From: Mycobacterium sp. OTB74
GTDB lineage: Bacteria > Actinomycetota > Actinomycetes > Mycobacteriales > Mycobacteriaceae
Assembly (NCBI RefSeq): GCF_029892685.1
Contig: NZ_JARXVD010000022.1
Coordinates: 1 to 64,000, forward strand
Length of the DNA stretch: 64,000 nucleotides
Direction: 5' to 3'
Position 1 is the first letter of the stretch, and the number at the start of each line of letters is the position of its first letter. The position numbers and the translations under genes are program-made. This document shows, piece after piece, positions 35,333 through 44,497 of this stretch. The notes under the pieces were generated by a model, which worked only from the letters and a program-made list of their open reading frames with translations, did not search any database and was not told the origin of the DNA.

Positions 35333-36262
35333 CTATTGCGGGTGGGCAGCCAGGTAGTCGGCCGCAGGCGTCGGACTGGACGCCGAATAACCAACGGGCA
35401 GCAGGAGATCGCCAGCGATGGTTTTCACGTACACGTCCCATCGGTAGTACCCGGCGAACGCCGCCGGGTCGGCGGCCAACACCGCGGCGTAGTCGTTGAT
35501 GGCATCGACATAGGTGGCCGAATGGTTGTAGTGGTGGATGGCGCTATCCCGGTCTGCGGCAAAGCCATTCGCGGCCAGGTAGCGGCCGGCGGCCATGATC
35601 GCATCGCGGGGTGCATGAATGTCGCCGCCAGCGCCGTACTGGGCGAAGGTCGCAGGCAGGAACTGCATGGGCCCCTGCGCCCCGTCGGGGCTGTTGCCGT
35701 TGATCCGGCCGAAACGCGACTCGACCAGGTTGACCGCGGCCAGATAATTCCAGTCGACGCCTGAAGCCGCTTGCGCGTCGTGGTAGTAGCCCAGTAGTTC
35801 GTCAGCCGGGGCCGGTGCCTGAATGGTCCACGGCGGCACCGTATCTCGCGGTGCCGTCATCGAGGAGAGGCCTCGGGCGGCGTCCACATTATGCCGGTAA
35901 GCGGCAGCCAAAGCCGGTGGGATGCGCGGCGCGATGATGCCGTCCCAGTCGGGGTGTTTGGCGATGGCACGGTAGGCGGCCTGCTGCCGGTGCGCTGCTG
36001 TGGTCAGCGCCGGTTCCGACGTCGACGGATCACGCACCGCCTGTTCGTCGGCGACGAGGTCGTCGGCCACCTGCGCCGGTTCGGCGGCGAGTCGGGGCTG
36101 TGCACCTGGGGGCGGCGCCTCCGTGGCTGGCTGCAGCGGTGCTGCCGCCTGCACGGGTGAGGCCTCGGAGGGTGTGGGATCGGAGTCGGCGGTGGATGGG
36201 CCGCACCCCACCAGGACGACCGTCATGGCCACCAGAGCGGCACCGATACCGCGCGCCATCAC
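35333..36262 (-). CDS. Lipoprotein lytic murein transglycosylase-like protein
   Basis: Encodes 309 residues with a lipobox (VVLVGCGPS). Residues ~30-75 are Pro/Ala-rich linker. The lysozyme-like domain has the catalytic Glu in LAAVNLVESRFGRINGNSP, then GAQGPMQFLPATFAQYG and an ALHHYNHS-type segment (AIHHYNHSATYVDAI). It probably cleaves peptidoglycan glycan strands at the cell surface. It overlaps the DUF1304 gene by four bases. Confidence 0.88.
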   Translation of the reverse strand: MMARGIGAALVAMTVVLVGCGPSTADSDPTPSEASPVQAAAPLQPATEAPPPGAQPRLAAEPAQVADDLVADEQAVRDPSTSEPALTTAAHRQQAAYRAIAKHPDWDGIIAPRIPPALAAAYRHNVDAARGLSSMTAPRDTVPPWTIQAPAPADELLGYYHDAQAASGVDWNYLAAVNLVESRFGRINGNSPDGAQGPMQFLPATFAQYGAGGDIHAPRDAIMAAGRYLAANGFAADRDSAIHHYNHSATYVDAINDYAAVLAADPAAFAGYYRWDVYVKTIAGDLLLPVGYSASSPTPAADYLAAHPQ

Positions 36263-36654
36263 AACGAACCCGCGACCAACAGCGCGATGGCGATCACCGG
36301 AAAGACGCCCTGCACTACCGCCGAACGCGCCTTGTCCGGTGAAGACAGCAGCAACACCAGGGCCGCGGCGGCCATGGAACCCACGCCGGCGAAGATCAGT
36401 GCCAAGCCGATTCCGTTATGCCCCATGGCCATTGCCGCAATTCCGACGGCGGTCACGATGGCCAGGAACAGGTTGTAGAACCCCTGATTGAAAGCGAGTT
36501 CCTTGGTGGCCACTGCCTGCTCCTCGGTGGTGCCGAAAGTCGCCCTAGTTCGCGGTGAGGTCCAGGTGAGCGACTCCATCACAAAAATGTAGACGTGCAG
36601 CAGCGCGGCCAAGCCAGCGACGATCAACCCTGCGGTCAGCATGGTGCTATTCAA
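36259..36654 (-). CDS. DUF1304 family membrane protein
   Basis: Encodes 131 residues with four hydrophobic helices. The LHVYIFVMESLTW segment in helix 1 and the FNQGFYNLFLAI motif are typical of DUF1304. The function of this family is unknown. Its start overlaps the end of ruvB by eight bases, so it is probably expressed with the ruv genes. Confidence 0.88.
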   Translation of the reverse strand: MNSTMLTAGLIVAGLAALLHVYIFVMESLTWTSPRTRATFGTTEEQAVATKELAFNQGFYNLFLAIVTAVGIAAMAMGHNGIGLALIFAGVGSMAAAALVLLLSSPDKARSAVVQGVFPVIAIALLVAGSL

Positions 36655-37708
36655 ACAGGCCGGCTTGCCCCAGTCCGTTGATCGGCGGTTGCAATCCCAG
36701 ATGGGTCCACGCCTGGGGGGTCGCCACCCGACCTCGCGGCGTGCGGGCGATCATCCCGGCCCTCACCAGGAACGGCTCGCACACTTCCTCGACGGTGGTG
36801 GCTTCCTCTCCCACGGCTACCGCCAGTGTCGAGACCCCGACCGGCCCACCGCCGAAACTCTTTGTCAGAGCGGTCAATACAGCCCGGTCGAGCCGGTCCA
36901 GACCGAGCTCGTCGACGTCATAAACCTCCAACGCGGCCTTGGCCACGTCCTTGGTGATGACCCCGTCGGCGCGCACCTCGGCGTAGTCGCGAACCCGGCG
37001 CAGCAGCCGGTTGGCGATCCGTGGCGTACCGCGGGACCGGCGGGCCACCTCAGCCCCGGCTTCAGCGCCCAGCTCGATACCCAGAATGCCTGCCGAGCGG
37101 GCCAGCACCCGCTCCAGCTCGGACGGTTCATAGAAGTCCATGTGTGCGGTGAAGCCGAACCGGTCGCGTAGTGGGCCGGTCAGTGCACCTGATCGGGTGG
37201 TCGCACCGACCAGGGTGAAAGGTGCCACTTCTAGTGGGATCGACGTCGCTCCAGGGCCTTTGCCGACGACGACATCGACCCGGAAGTCCTCCATGGCCAG
37301 ATACAACATCTCTTCCGCAGGCCGGGCGATGCGGTGGATCTCGTCGATGAACAGCACGTCACCTTCGACGAGGTTGCTCAGCATGGCGGCCAGGTCGCCG
37401 GCGCGCTCCAGTGCCGGCCCGGAGGTGACGCGCAGCGACGAGCCCAGCTCGGCCGCGATGATCATGGCCAGCGATGTCTTCCCCAGACCAGGCGGCCCGG
37501 ATAGCAAGATGTGGTCGGGGGTGCCGCCACGATTCTTGGCGCCTTCGAGGACTAGTTGCAGCTGCTCGCGCACCCGGGGCTGGCCGATGAATTCGCGCAG
37601 CGACTTGGGACGCAGGCTGGCATCCACATCGCCCTCGCCGACCGTCAGCGCCGGTGTGACCTCCCGATCTTCGGGCGCCTCATCCTCGAAATCCTCAAAG
37701 CGGCTCAT
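36647..37708 (-). CDS. ruvB: Holliday junction DNA helicase RuvB
   Basis: Encodes 353 residues. Walker A is GPPGLGKTSLAMIIA, Walker B VLFIDEIHRI, sensor 1 VGATTRSGAL, and the Arg-finger region SRGTPRIANRLLRRVRDYA. The C-terminal winged helix contains PRGRVATPQAW. It is the motor that drives branch migration with RuvA. It overlaps ruvA by four bases. Confidence 0.97.
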   Translation of the reverse strand: MSRFEDFEDEAPEDREVTPALTVGEGDVDASLRPKSLREFIGQPRVREQLQLVLEGAKNRGGTPDHILLSGPPGLGKTSLAMIIAAELGSSLRVTSGPALERAGDLAAMLSNLVEGDVLFIDEIHRIARPAEEMLYLAMEDFRVDVVVGKGPGATSIPLEVAPFTLVGATTRSGALTGPLRDRFGFTAHMDFYEPSELERVLARSAGILGIELGAEAGAEVARRSRGTPRIANRLLRRVRDYAEVRADGVITKDVAKAALEVYDVDELGLDRLDRAVLTALTKSFGGGPVGVSTLAVAVGEEATTVEEVCEPFLVRAGMIARTPRGRVATPQAWTHLGLQPPINGLGQAGLFE

Positions 37709-38292
37709 TTCTTACCCAGCATCGACAGGGCCGCGCGCAGTGCCGTGGCGGTGTTGGCTTCCGGGTCGTTGGCCAGCACCTTGTCAGTGGCTTCCTCGGC
37801 CTGTTTGGCCGCAAAGCCAAGGCCGACAAGGGCTTCCACGACAGGTCCACGCACCGAGTGCCCACCGGACACCGCCAATCCCCCACCGGCCGGCGCGCCG
37901 ATCTTGTCGCGCAATTCCAGCACCATGCGCTCGGCGCCCCGCTTACCGATGCCCGGCACCCGGGTCAACGCGGTGACATCACTGTCAGCCAGCGCCTGCC
38001 GCAACGTCGGTGGGTCATATACGGCCAGCGTCGCCAGCGCGATCTTTGGGCCTACGCCCGACACCCCGAGCAGCGTGGTGAACAGGTCGCGGGCGTCGGA
38101 GTCGGCGAAGCCGTAGAGCGTCTGGGAGTCTTCGCGCACGATCATCGCGGTGATCAGCCGCGACTCTGTGCCGCGCCGCAGCGTCGACAGGGTCGCCGGG
38201 GTGGCCATGACCTTGTAGCCGACACCGGCGGCCTCGATGACGGCGTGATCGAGGGCGATGTCGATGACCTCGCCGCGCACCGATGCGATCAT
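37705..38292 (-). CDS. ruvA: Holliday junction DNA-binding protein RuvA
   Basis: Encodes 195 residues, with an OB fold (MIASVRGEVIDIALDHAVIE), two helix-hairpin-helix motifs (LLGVSGVGPKIALATLAV, LTRVPGIGKRGAERMVLEL) and a C-terminal RuvB-contact helix bundle. It binds the four-way junction as a tetramer and recruits RuvB. It overlaps ruvC and ruvB by four bases each. Confidence 0.97.
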   Translation of the reverse strand: MIASVRGEVIDIALDHAVIEAAGVGYKVMATPATLSTLRRGTESRLITAMIVREDSQTLYGFADSDARDLFTTLLGVSGVGPKIALATLAVYDPPTLRQALADSDVTALTRVPGIGKRGAERMVLELRDKIGAPAGGGLAVSGGHSVRGPVVEALVGLGFAAKQAEEATDKVLANDPEANTATALRAALSMLGKK

Positions 38293-38846
38293 GCGCGTGC
38301 CGCCTTCAGTTTCGCCGCGTACTGCCGTTGAAACTCGGCGGCCTTGGCCTCGGCTTCGGCCATCCGCGCGAGCATGGGCGCGCGCCAGCAGTGACAGATG
38401 GCCAGGGCGAGGGCGTCGGCGGCATCCGCGGGCGTCGGCTTCTGTTGCAGCCCAAGGATTTTGGTGACCATGGTGGTGACCTGGGCCTTGTCCGCCCGGC
38501 CGTTGCCGGTGACCGCGGCTTTGACCTCCGATGGCGTATGGAAATGCACATCGATACTCCGGCGGGCCGCCGCCAGCGCGATGACGCCACCCGCTTGCGC
38601 GGTGCCCATAGCGGTATTGGCGTTCTGGTTGGCAAAAACCCGCTCGATGGCGATGACGTCGGGCCGATGGGTGTCCATCCAGTGCTCAACGGTGTCGCTG
38701 ATGGTCAGCAACCGCCGGTGCAGTTGCTCGTCGGACGGGGTGCGCACCACATCGACGTCGAGCGCAATGACGTGGCGACCACGGCCGCTTTCTATCACCG
38801 ACAGCCCGCAGCGCGTCAGCCCAGGGTCGACGCCCATCACCCGCAC
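38289..38846 (-). CDS. ruvC: Crossover junction endodeoxyribonuclease RuvC
   Basis: Encodes 185 residues. The catalytic acids can be placed in MGVDPGLTRCG, AIERVFANQN and DAADALALAICHC, and the DNA-contact segment HTPSEVKAAVTGNGRADKAQ is conserved. It resolves Holliday junctions by paired nicks. First gene of the ruvCAB operon, with the same order and overlaps as in M. tuberculosis Rv2594c-Rv2592c. Confidence 0.97.
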   Translation of the reverse strand: MRVMGVDPGLTRCGLSVIESGRGRHVIALDVDVVRTPSDEQLHRRLLTISDTVEHWMDTHRPDVIAIERVFANQNANTAMGTAQAGGVIALAAARRSIDVHFHTPSEVKAAVTGNGRADKAQVTTMVTKILGLQQKPTPADAADALALAICHCWRAPMLARMAEAEAKAAEFQRQYAAKLKAARA

Positions 38847-38993
38847 GCGCGCTCCTCCACTAGTCCCGAACAGCTGTTCGATAGCTTAGCGGTAGACGCC
38901 GACAGTTCATGCCAGGACACGCCTCAGCGGCGACGGACATTCTCCCCCATCGCGGCGGTCGGCCGCACCCCGATTACATGTCAGAGTGGAGTC

Positions 38994-39644
38994 ATGCACG
39001 TTGTCATCGCCGGCGGACACGGAAAGATCGCTCTACTTCTCGAGCAGTTGCTCACCGCTCGCGGCGATTCGGTTGCCGGGCTGATCCGTGACCCCGCACA
39101 GGCATCCGACTTGGAAGCGATCGGCGCGACCGCGATCGTGCTCGACCTCGAGCACGCTTCCACCGAGGATGTCGCGCTAGAACTGCAGGGTGCTGATGCC
39201 GTGGTGTTCGCCGCCGGCGCCGGCCCCGGCAGCGGCGCCGCACGTAAGCAGACGGTGGACCGGGACGCAGCGATCCTGCTGGCCGATGCCGCCGAAGCCG
39301 CCGGCGTGAGCCGCTATGTGATGGTGTCGGCGATCTCTGCCGACGACCGCAGCCTGGACGACCGATACGACCCCGTGTTCCTGGCGTATATCCGAGCCAA
39401 GTCCGAGGCCGACGCGGACGTACGAGCTCGCGCGGCGCTGCAGACGACCATCGTGCGGCCGGGAGGACTCACCAATGAGCCCGGCACCGGCATGGTTCGG
39501 ATTGCCGAATCCACTGGTCGGGGAACTGTCGCCCGCGAGGATGTCGCCGCAATTCTGTTGGCAGCACTGGATACACCAGCCACCGCTGGGCGGACGTTCG
39601 AAGTGATATCCGGGGACACGCCGATCAGCACCGCACTCGACTGA
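38994..39644 (+). CDS. NAD(P)H-binding oxidoreductase (atypical SDR)
   Basis: Encodes 216 residues from ATG 38994. The dinucleotide motif is VVIAGGHGKIALLLEQLL, with VVFAAGAGPGSG and SRYVMVSAIS following; YIRAKSEAD holds the Tyr/Lys-like pair. This is the small atypical-SDR group of NmrA/BVR-B-like proteins. Substrate unknown. It diverges from ruvC and is monocistronic. Confidence 0.85.
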   Translation: MHVVIAGGHGKIALLLEQLLTARGDSVAGLIRDPAQASDLEAIGATAIVLDLEHASTEDVALELQGADAVVFAAGAGPGSGAARKQTVDRDAAILLADAAEAAGVSRYVMVSAISADDRSLDDRYDPVFLAYIRAKSEADADVRARAALQTTIVRPGGLTNEPGTGMVRIAESTGRGTVAREDVAAILLAALDTPATAGRTFEVISGDTPISTALD

Positions 39645-39812
39645 GCGACCACACCCGTCTGGCCGACACACTCATCGCCTGACGAAAACTCGGCTAGCTG
39701 CACATGTCCAGAACCGTGGGCTTTGTGTCGCACGCGACAGTGCCCGCCGGAACATAGCCGACAGAAACTGGATTATGTCCAGATAGGAGCCAGGCAGACG
39801 TAAGGAACCACA

Positions 39813-40010
39813 ATGAGAATCGCACAGCAACGGATCGTGGCACTGATCGGCGCCGGGGCAATTGCCTTCGCAATCAGCTCAGCGCCCGTCATGACCTCAG
39901 CGTCCATGGCCGAAGGCAACTCAGCCATGTCTACCAACGACGTCCAGCGCACGCCCAACCCAAGTCCGCCGATTTACTCAGCCTTTCACGGGCACGGAAC
40001 TATTGCCTGA
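39813..40010 (+). CDS. Small secreted peptide precursor
   Basis: Encodes 65 residues with TAAGGAACC upstream. A signal peptide (IVALIGAGAIAFAISSAPVM) is followed by a short mature part with SMAEGNSAMSTNDVQRTPNP and SPPIYSAFHGHGTIA at the end. It is too short for an enzyme and no family is recognised. The clear signal, ribosome site and composition support real coding. Convergent with yebC, 9 bp apart. Confidence 0.65.
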   Translation: MRIAQQRIVALIGAGAIAFAISSAPVMTSASMAEGNSAMSTNDVQRTPNPSPPIYSAFHGHGTIA

Positions 40011-40019
40011 ACCCGTCAG

Positions 40020-40775
40020 CTAGTCCTCGTCGAGCTGCTCTGCGACGTCGTCCGGGATGTCGACGTTGGTGTAGACGTTCTGCACGTCATCGCTGTCTTC
40101 GAGCGCGTCAACCAGCTTGAAGACCTTGCGGGCACCGTCCAGGTCTACCTGCACCGACACCGACGGCTGGAAACCGGACTCGGCCGAGTCGTAGTCGATG
40201 CCGGCGTCCTGCAGCGCGGTTCGTACCGCCACCAGATCGGTGGGCTCGCAGATCACCTCGAAGGAGTCGCCCAGGTCATTGACCTCTTCGGCACCGGCAT
40301 CCAGGACAGCCATCAGTACGTCGTCCTCGGACTGGCCGTTCTTTTCCAGGGTGACAATGCCCTTGCGGGAGAACAGGTAGGCCACTGAACCCGGGTCGGC
40401 CATGTTGCCGCCGTTGCGGGTCATCGCGACGCGGACCTCACCGGCGGCGCGGTTGCGGTTGTCGGTCAGACACTCGATGAGCACCGCGACGCCGTTGGGG
40501 CCGTAGCCCTCGTACATGATGGTCTGCCAGTCGGCGCCGCCGGCTTCTTCGCCACCGCCGCGCTTGCGGGCGCGCTCGATGTTGTCATTCGGGACCGAAG
40601 ACTTCTTGGCCTTCTGGATCGCGTCGTAGAGAGTCGGGTTACCGCCCGGGTCGCCGCCGCCGACACGGGCCGCGACCTCGATGTTCTTGATCAGCTTGGC
40701 GAACATCTTGCCGCGCTTGGCGTCGATGACGGCCTTCTTGTGCTTGGTTGTAGCCCACTTGGAATGGCCGCTCAT
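40020..40775 (-). CDS. YebC/PmpR-family regulatory protein
   Basis: Encodes 251 residues. The N-terminal MSGHSKWATTKHKKAVIDAK and GGGDPGGNPTLYDAIQKAKK are almost invariant in the family, as are NRNRAAGEVRVAMTRNGGNM and VYTNVDIPDDV. YebC proteins bind DNA and/or assist ribosomes at difficult peptide stretches. It matches the position of Rv2603c relative to the ruv genes in M. tuberculosis, but the intervening genes are missing here. Confidence 0.93.
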   Translation of the reverse strand: MSGHSKWATTKHKKAVIDAKRGKMFAKLIKNIEVAARVGGGDPGGNPTLYDAIQKAKKSSVPNDNIERARKRGGGEEAGGADWQTIMYEGYGPNGVAVLIECLTDNRNRAAGEVRVAMTRNGGNMADPGSVAYLFSRKGIVTLEKNGQSEDDVLMAVLDAGAEEVNDLGDSFEVICEPTDLVAVRTALQDAGIDYDSAESGFQPSVSVQVDLDGARKVFKLVDALEDSDDVQNVYTNVDIPDDVAEQLDED

Positions 40776-41189
40776 GCGTGTACGCCCTCTTTCTGGTGAA
40801 ACCTCGACGGTCCAGTTTACGTGGGCCGTTGACGGGGGTCACGACGGATGTCGCCGACAACGTAGCGCCGCAGAGTGCGTGCCGCCGTCATAAGCGGCAA
40901 CACGAGCACAAACTGACCGGTTGTCGCTGCTCCCGTACATGAAGTTCGGTTCCTGATGGCGATGCGGAGACCATAGTCGCGGCTTATGGCACCTTCTACC
41001 GCAAGCAGGCTGACCGCCAGTTGCGAGAATGCTTCTGCATCAACGACTTCGGCGCAGTTGGCTCACGCGGCTCTGTTTCTCGTTTCAAGCGGGTTCGAAC
41101 GGAGACTAGCTCAGGCTTCGCCTTGATTGTCGATCCGGGTCGTCCAGACGCAGATTGCCCCGTCGACGGCGCAATCTGCCAGGATTGCG
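40776..41189. other. Intergenic stretch at the boundary to the fermentation island
   Basis: Over 400 bp with no convincing gene on either strand. The segment 40990-41060 has short coding-like pieces, but no start/stop pair with a ribosome site. It marks the border between conserved mycobacterial genes (yebC) and the accessory island. Confidence 0.5.
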
Positions 41190-42227
41190 CTACCTGCCCG
41201 AACGTTTGATGTCGCGTCTGTGCAGTCCCCGGCCGATCCAACCTCGATGCCACAGATACCAAATCTCCGACATGACGATCGCCAGCATGACGAGGCACAC
41301 GGCCCAGAAAGCGCGCTTGCCGTGTAAGCCCGGGAAGTACTCGAAGTTCTGGCCGTAGAAACCGACGACGAATGTCGGGATCAGGACTAAAGCGGCGACG
41401 ATCGTGAGGGCTTTCATGATTTCGTTTTGCTCATTGCCGATGCGAGCCTGCAAGTAATCACGAAGACCGCCGATTTCGTCGCGGACCACATCTAATGACT
41501 CCGAGACATACCGCAGCCTGTCATAGGTGTCGCGAAGCTTGTCCTCGATGTCGCGGGGGAAAAGTTCGGCACCCGTCAGATCCTCACCGACGATGATGAA
41601 ATGCACCGCGTGTTCTGTCGGAATCAGCGCTGAGCGCACATCGTAAAGGTCGCTTCGGAATCGTTGAAGTCGTTTGCGGAACCATTCGCCATCTGAGGCG
41701 CGATGCGGGTGGCTGTCGTCCAGAGCGTCCTCGATTTCGTTGATTTCAGCCTCGAAGCCATCAGCCAATTCTGTAAAGGCTCTTGCGATCTCATCAATCA
41801 ATACGTACACGAGCCGTCCGGGCGACCGATCCGGACAGGATCGAAATCGCGTCACCACTGTGTCGAGATCCAATGGCGGGCGGCCCTCCGGGGTGTCATC
41901 GACGGTAAGCACTGAGTGGTGGGTAGTGAGAATCGAGATTTTTCGCATCCAGACGGTATCCGCGTGCGCGTCTAATACCGGAACGAGGAAAAGCGCCACC
42001 AGGTAGTCGTCCTTGATCTCCATCCGGCTGCGTAACCCATCGTGCATCCAGCGTGACAGATGCTCAATTTGAGCTTCAGTGAACTGCGCTGTAGACGGCA
42101 ACGGACCGGACTCAAACGCGGGTCGGGTCTTGTGGGTCCAGCTACCATTCAACCCCTGATACTCGAACCCCTCATACTCGGCGATCTGTCCTGGTGGTTC
42201 ATCCGACGGTGATGGTGTGGTTGTCAT
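41190..42227 (-). CDS. CorA-family divalent cation transporter
   Basis: Encodes 345 residues. A long helical cytoplasmic part (RSDLYDVRSALIP, RYVSESLDVVRDEIGGLRDY) precedes two C-terminal membrane helices (MKALTIVAALVLIPTFVVGF, AFWAVCLVMLAIVMSEIWYL). The pore loop reads YGQNFEYFP where classical CorA has YGMNF, as in ZntB-like or other CorA variants. It could carry Mg2+, Zn2+ or Ni2+; Ni2+ would fit the nearby hydrogenase, but nothing in the sequence proves that. Divergent from the pyruvate kinase-like gene. Confidence 0.85.
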   Translation of the reverse strand: MTTTPSPSDEPPGQIAEYEGFEYQGLNGSWTHKTRPAFESGPLPSTAQFTEAQIEHLSRWMHDGLRSRMEIKDDYLVALFLVPVLDAHADTVWMRKISILTTHHSVLTVDDTPEGRPPLDLDTVVTRFRSCPDRSPGRLVYVLIDEIARAFTELADGFEAEINEIEDALDDSHPHRASDGEWFRKRLQRFRSDLYDVRSALIPTEHAVHFIIVGEDLTGAELFPRDIEDKLRDTYDRLRYVSESLDVVRDEIGGLRDYLQARIGNEQNEIMKALTIVAALVLIPTFVVGFYGQNFEYFPGLHGKRAFWAVCLVMLAIVMSEIWYLWHRGWIGRGLHRRDIKRSGR

Positions 42228-42385
42228 CCCAGCCCCTCAACACGGCGAAGTTTCAGCTGGCGGATCGAAGTCAGTTTCGTAATCCTTGCACGACATTGCC
42301 CTGAAACGTCGCTAACGGACAGGGCATTTGGACTCCCGTTGCCCGAATGCGGGCCCAGCCAAGGGCGTTGCGCCCCAAGTATCAC

Positions 42386-42403
42386 ACGGTTCCCTGAAAC
42401 CGT
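42386..42403. promoter_or_regulatory. Inverted repeat ACGGTT-N6-AACCGT upstream of pyk
   Basis: Perfect 6-bp arms (42386-42391, 42398-42403) in the divergent promoter region between the CorA-like and pyruvate kinase-like genes. It does not match the TTGGAT repeat found upstream of the other island genes. Nearby 42326-42346 (TTGGACTCCCGTTGCCCGAA) weakly resembles a DosR box. Confidence 0.4.
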
Positions 42404-42544
42404 CTGTTGTTGGCTCGCTTCTGCCCGGCGAGCGGAGCGATAATTGACGAACCTAAACCGCGGCGGGCAAGGCGGGGCAATACCAGCCAGCTGGGCGTTG
42501 CCCGCGCGACGGTTCGCCAAGTCAAACCGAAAGGTGGATCGAGC

Positions 42545-44497
42545 ATGACGCTTAGCGAGCACCGCACCGCCGCTGACGAAAGGGATGGCGCTACCTCGAG
42601 CGGGCTCTCGGCTCCCGATGTGATGACCGACGAGACTAGCCGACAGCTCTACGCACTGCGCAGCGACATCGACCGCCTGCTGTCAAGTTTCAGCGCGGCT
42701 GAGGAGGCATGGACGCCGTGGTCCGCGAGGGTGGCAGCCAATTACCGAGCGAGTGCTCGGAATCTAATCCACTACTGGGCGATGCGCCAGCAGGATCTGC
42801 GAAGCTTGCAGACGCGGCTAGCCGAATTCGGGTTGTCATCTTTGGGACGCAGTGAAGCCCACGTCGAGGCCACCCTGGCACTGGTGAAGGCGGCGATTGA
42901 TGCGATGCTGGGCGCCCCGTGGCAGCCCCCTACACGCCCCGCAGTGCGGATCGATGAAGGCAACAGGCTGCTCCGGCGCCGCGCCGTGGATCTACTCGGC
43001 CGTGCACCTACAGGCCGCAGCACCCGCATCATGGTGACGCTGCCATCGGAAGCCGCGACAGATCCGGCCCTAGTACTCGGACTGGTCCAGCGCGGGATGA
43101 ACCTTGCCCGGATCAACTGTGCGCACGACGACGCGCAGGCGTGGCGGGCGATGGCCGCACACGTGCGCAGCGCCGCCGAGCAGACCGGCCAGCCTTGCCT
43201 GGTGGCCATGGACCTGGCCGGCCCGAAACTGCGGACTGGACCGCTGCAGCCAGGGCCGCGGGTGATCAAGCTTCGACCGCAGAAGAACGCGCTGGGACAG
43301 ACGACTGCGCCTGCGCAGGCGTGGCTGACGTCAGTGGAGGAACCCGCGACCCCGCCCTGGGCGGGCGCGCCCGTCGTGCCGGTACCGCGAGCATGGCTCG
43401 ACCGGCGGCGGGCCGGTGACCTACTGGCCGTGCGCGATGCCCGCGGATCAAAACGGCACTTGATGCTGCGCGTCGCCGGCGAAAACGACTCCGCGCTAAG
43501 GGGTTTCGTGATCGACGCAGTGAAGACCACCTACCTGACGACTGGTACCGTGCTGCATGTCCTCGGTGAGCAGGATCCCGCCGAAATCGGCGAAATTCCT
43601 CCCATTGAACAGAGTCTGGTGCTGCGCCGTGGGGACATCTTCGAGTTGACCCGGGACTGCTCGCCGGCCCCGCTTGCGACGAACGGTAACTCCCGCATCG
43701 GTTGCACCCTGCCCGAGATCTTCGATTACGCCGTTGCCGGTCAAAAAATCTTGCTTGATGACGGCATGATTGGCGGCCGGATCGAAAGCGTCAGCGCCGA
43801 CCGACTGCTCATTCGGGTCGAACGTGCCGCCGACGGTGGATCCAAGCTCAGGGCCGCTAAGGGCGTGAATGTGCCCGACACCCGCCTGCCCATCGCTGCG
43901 CTGACCGAAGACGACGTCGCCGCCCTGGCTACGGTCGTCGAACTGGCCGATCTGGTGCAGATGTCGTTCGTGCAAGATCCGTCGGATGTGGTGCTACTGC
44001 TTGACGAGCTCGGCAGGCTCGGCGCCGAGCGGCTTGGGGTGATCCTGAAAATCGAGACGCGCCAGGCATTTGAGCATCTTCCGCAACTGCTGTTGACCGC
44101 GATGCGCTGGCCACGACTCGGGGTGATGATCGCGCGCGGTGATCTTGCCGTGGAGTGCGGCTACGAGCGCCTCGCCGAGGTGCAGGAGGAGATCCTTTGG
44201 CTGTGCGAGGCCGCACATCTGCCGGTGATCTGGGCTACCCAGGTACTCGAGCAGCTCGCGAAAACCGGGAGCCCTACCCGTGCTGAGATCAGTGACGCCG
44301 CGATGAGTACGCGGGCGGAGTGCGCAATGCTGAACAAGGGTCCCTACATCAACGACGCGCTGACCGCCCTCGACAACATCCTGCGGCGCATGGCAGAGCA
44401 CCACTACAAAAAGACATCGCTGCTGCGTTCCCTGCGGTCGTGGCGGCCCGACATTCCGGTCGGGGCTGACGGCGATGCTCTCGAACGCGCGCGCTGA
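42545..44497 (+). CDS. Pyruvate kinase family protein, non-canonical
   Basis: Encodes 650 residues from ATG 42545, preceded by GAAAGGTGG. Residues ~1-155 are a helical N-terminal extension. The PK barrel follows: IMVTLPSEAATDPALVL, RGMNLARINCAHDD, VAMDLAGPKLRTGPL, LVQMSFVQDPSDV, VILKIETRQAFEHLPQLL, MIARGDLAVECGYERLAEVQ and IWATQVLEQLAKTGSPTRAE. The barrel is interrupted by a long insertion (B domain and more) and the usual C-terminal allosteric domain is missing. It should convert phosphoenolpyruvate and ADP to pyruvate and ATP. It differs clearly from housekeeping PykA, suggesting a dedicated anaerobic isoform. Confidence 0.8.
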   Translation: MTLSEHRTAADERDGATSSGLSAPDVMTDETSRQLYALRSDIDRLLSSFSAAEEAWTPWSARVAANYRASARNLIHYWAMRQQDLRSLQTRLAEFGLSSLGRSEAHVEATLALVKAAIDAMLGAPWQPPTRPAVRIDEGNRLLRRRAVDLLGRAPTGRSTRIMVTLPSEAATDPALVLGLVQRGMNLARINCAHDDAQAWRAMAAHVRSAAEQTGQPCLVAMDLAGPKLRTGPLQPGPRVIKLRPQKNALGQTTAPAQAWLTSVEEPATPPWAGAPVVPVPRAWLDRRRAGDLLAVRDARGSKRHLMLRVAGENDSALRGFVIDAVKTTYLTTGTVLHVLGEQDPAEIGEIPPIEQSLVLRRGDIFELTRDCSPAPLATNGNSRIGCTLPEIFDYAVAGQKILLDDGMIGGRIESVSADRLLIRVERAADGGSKLRAAKGVNVPDTRLPIAALTEDDVAALATVVELADLVQMSFVQDPSDVVLLLDELGRLGAERLGVILKIETRQAFEHLPQLLLTAMRWPRLGVMIARGDLAVECGYERLAEVQEEILWLCEAAHLPVIWATQVLEQLAKTGSPTRAEISDAAMSTRAECAMLNKGPYINDALTALDNILRRMAEHHYKKTSLLRSLRSWRPDIPVGADGDALERAR

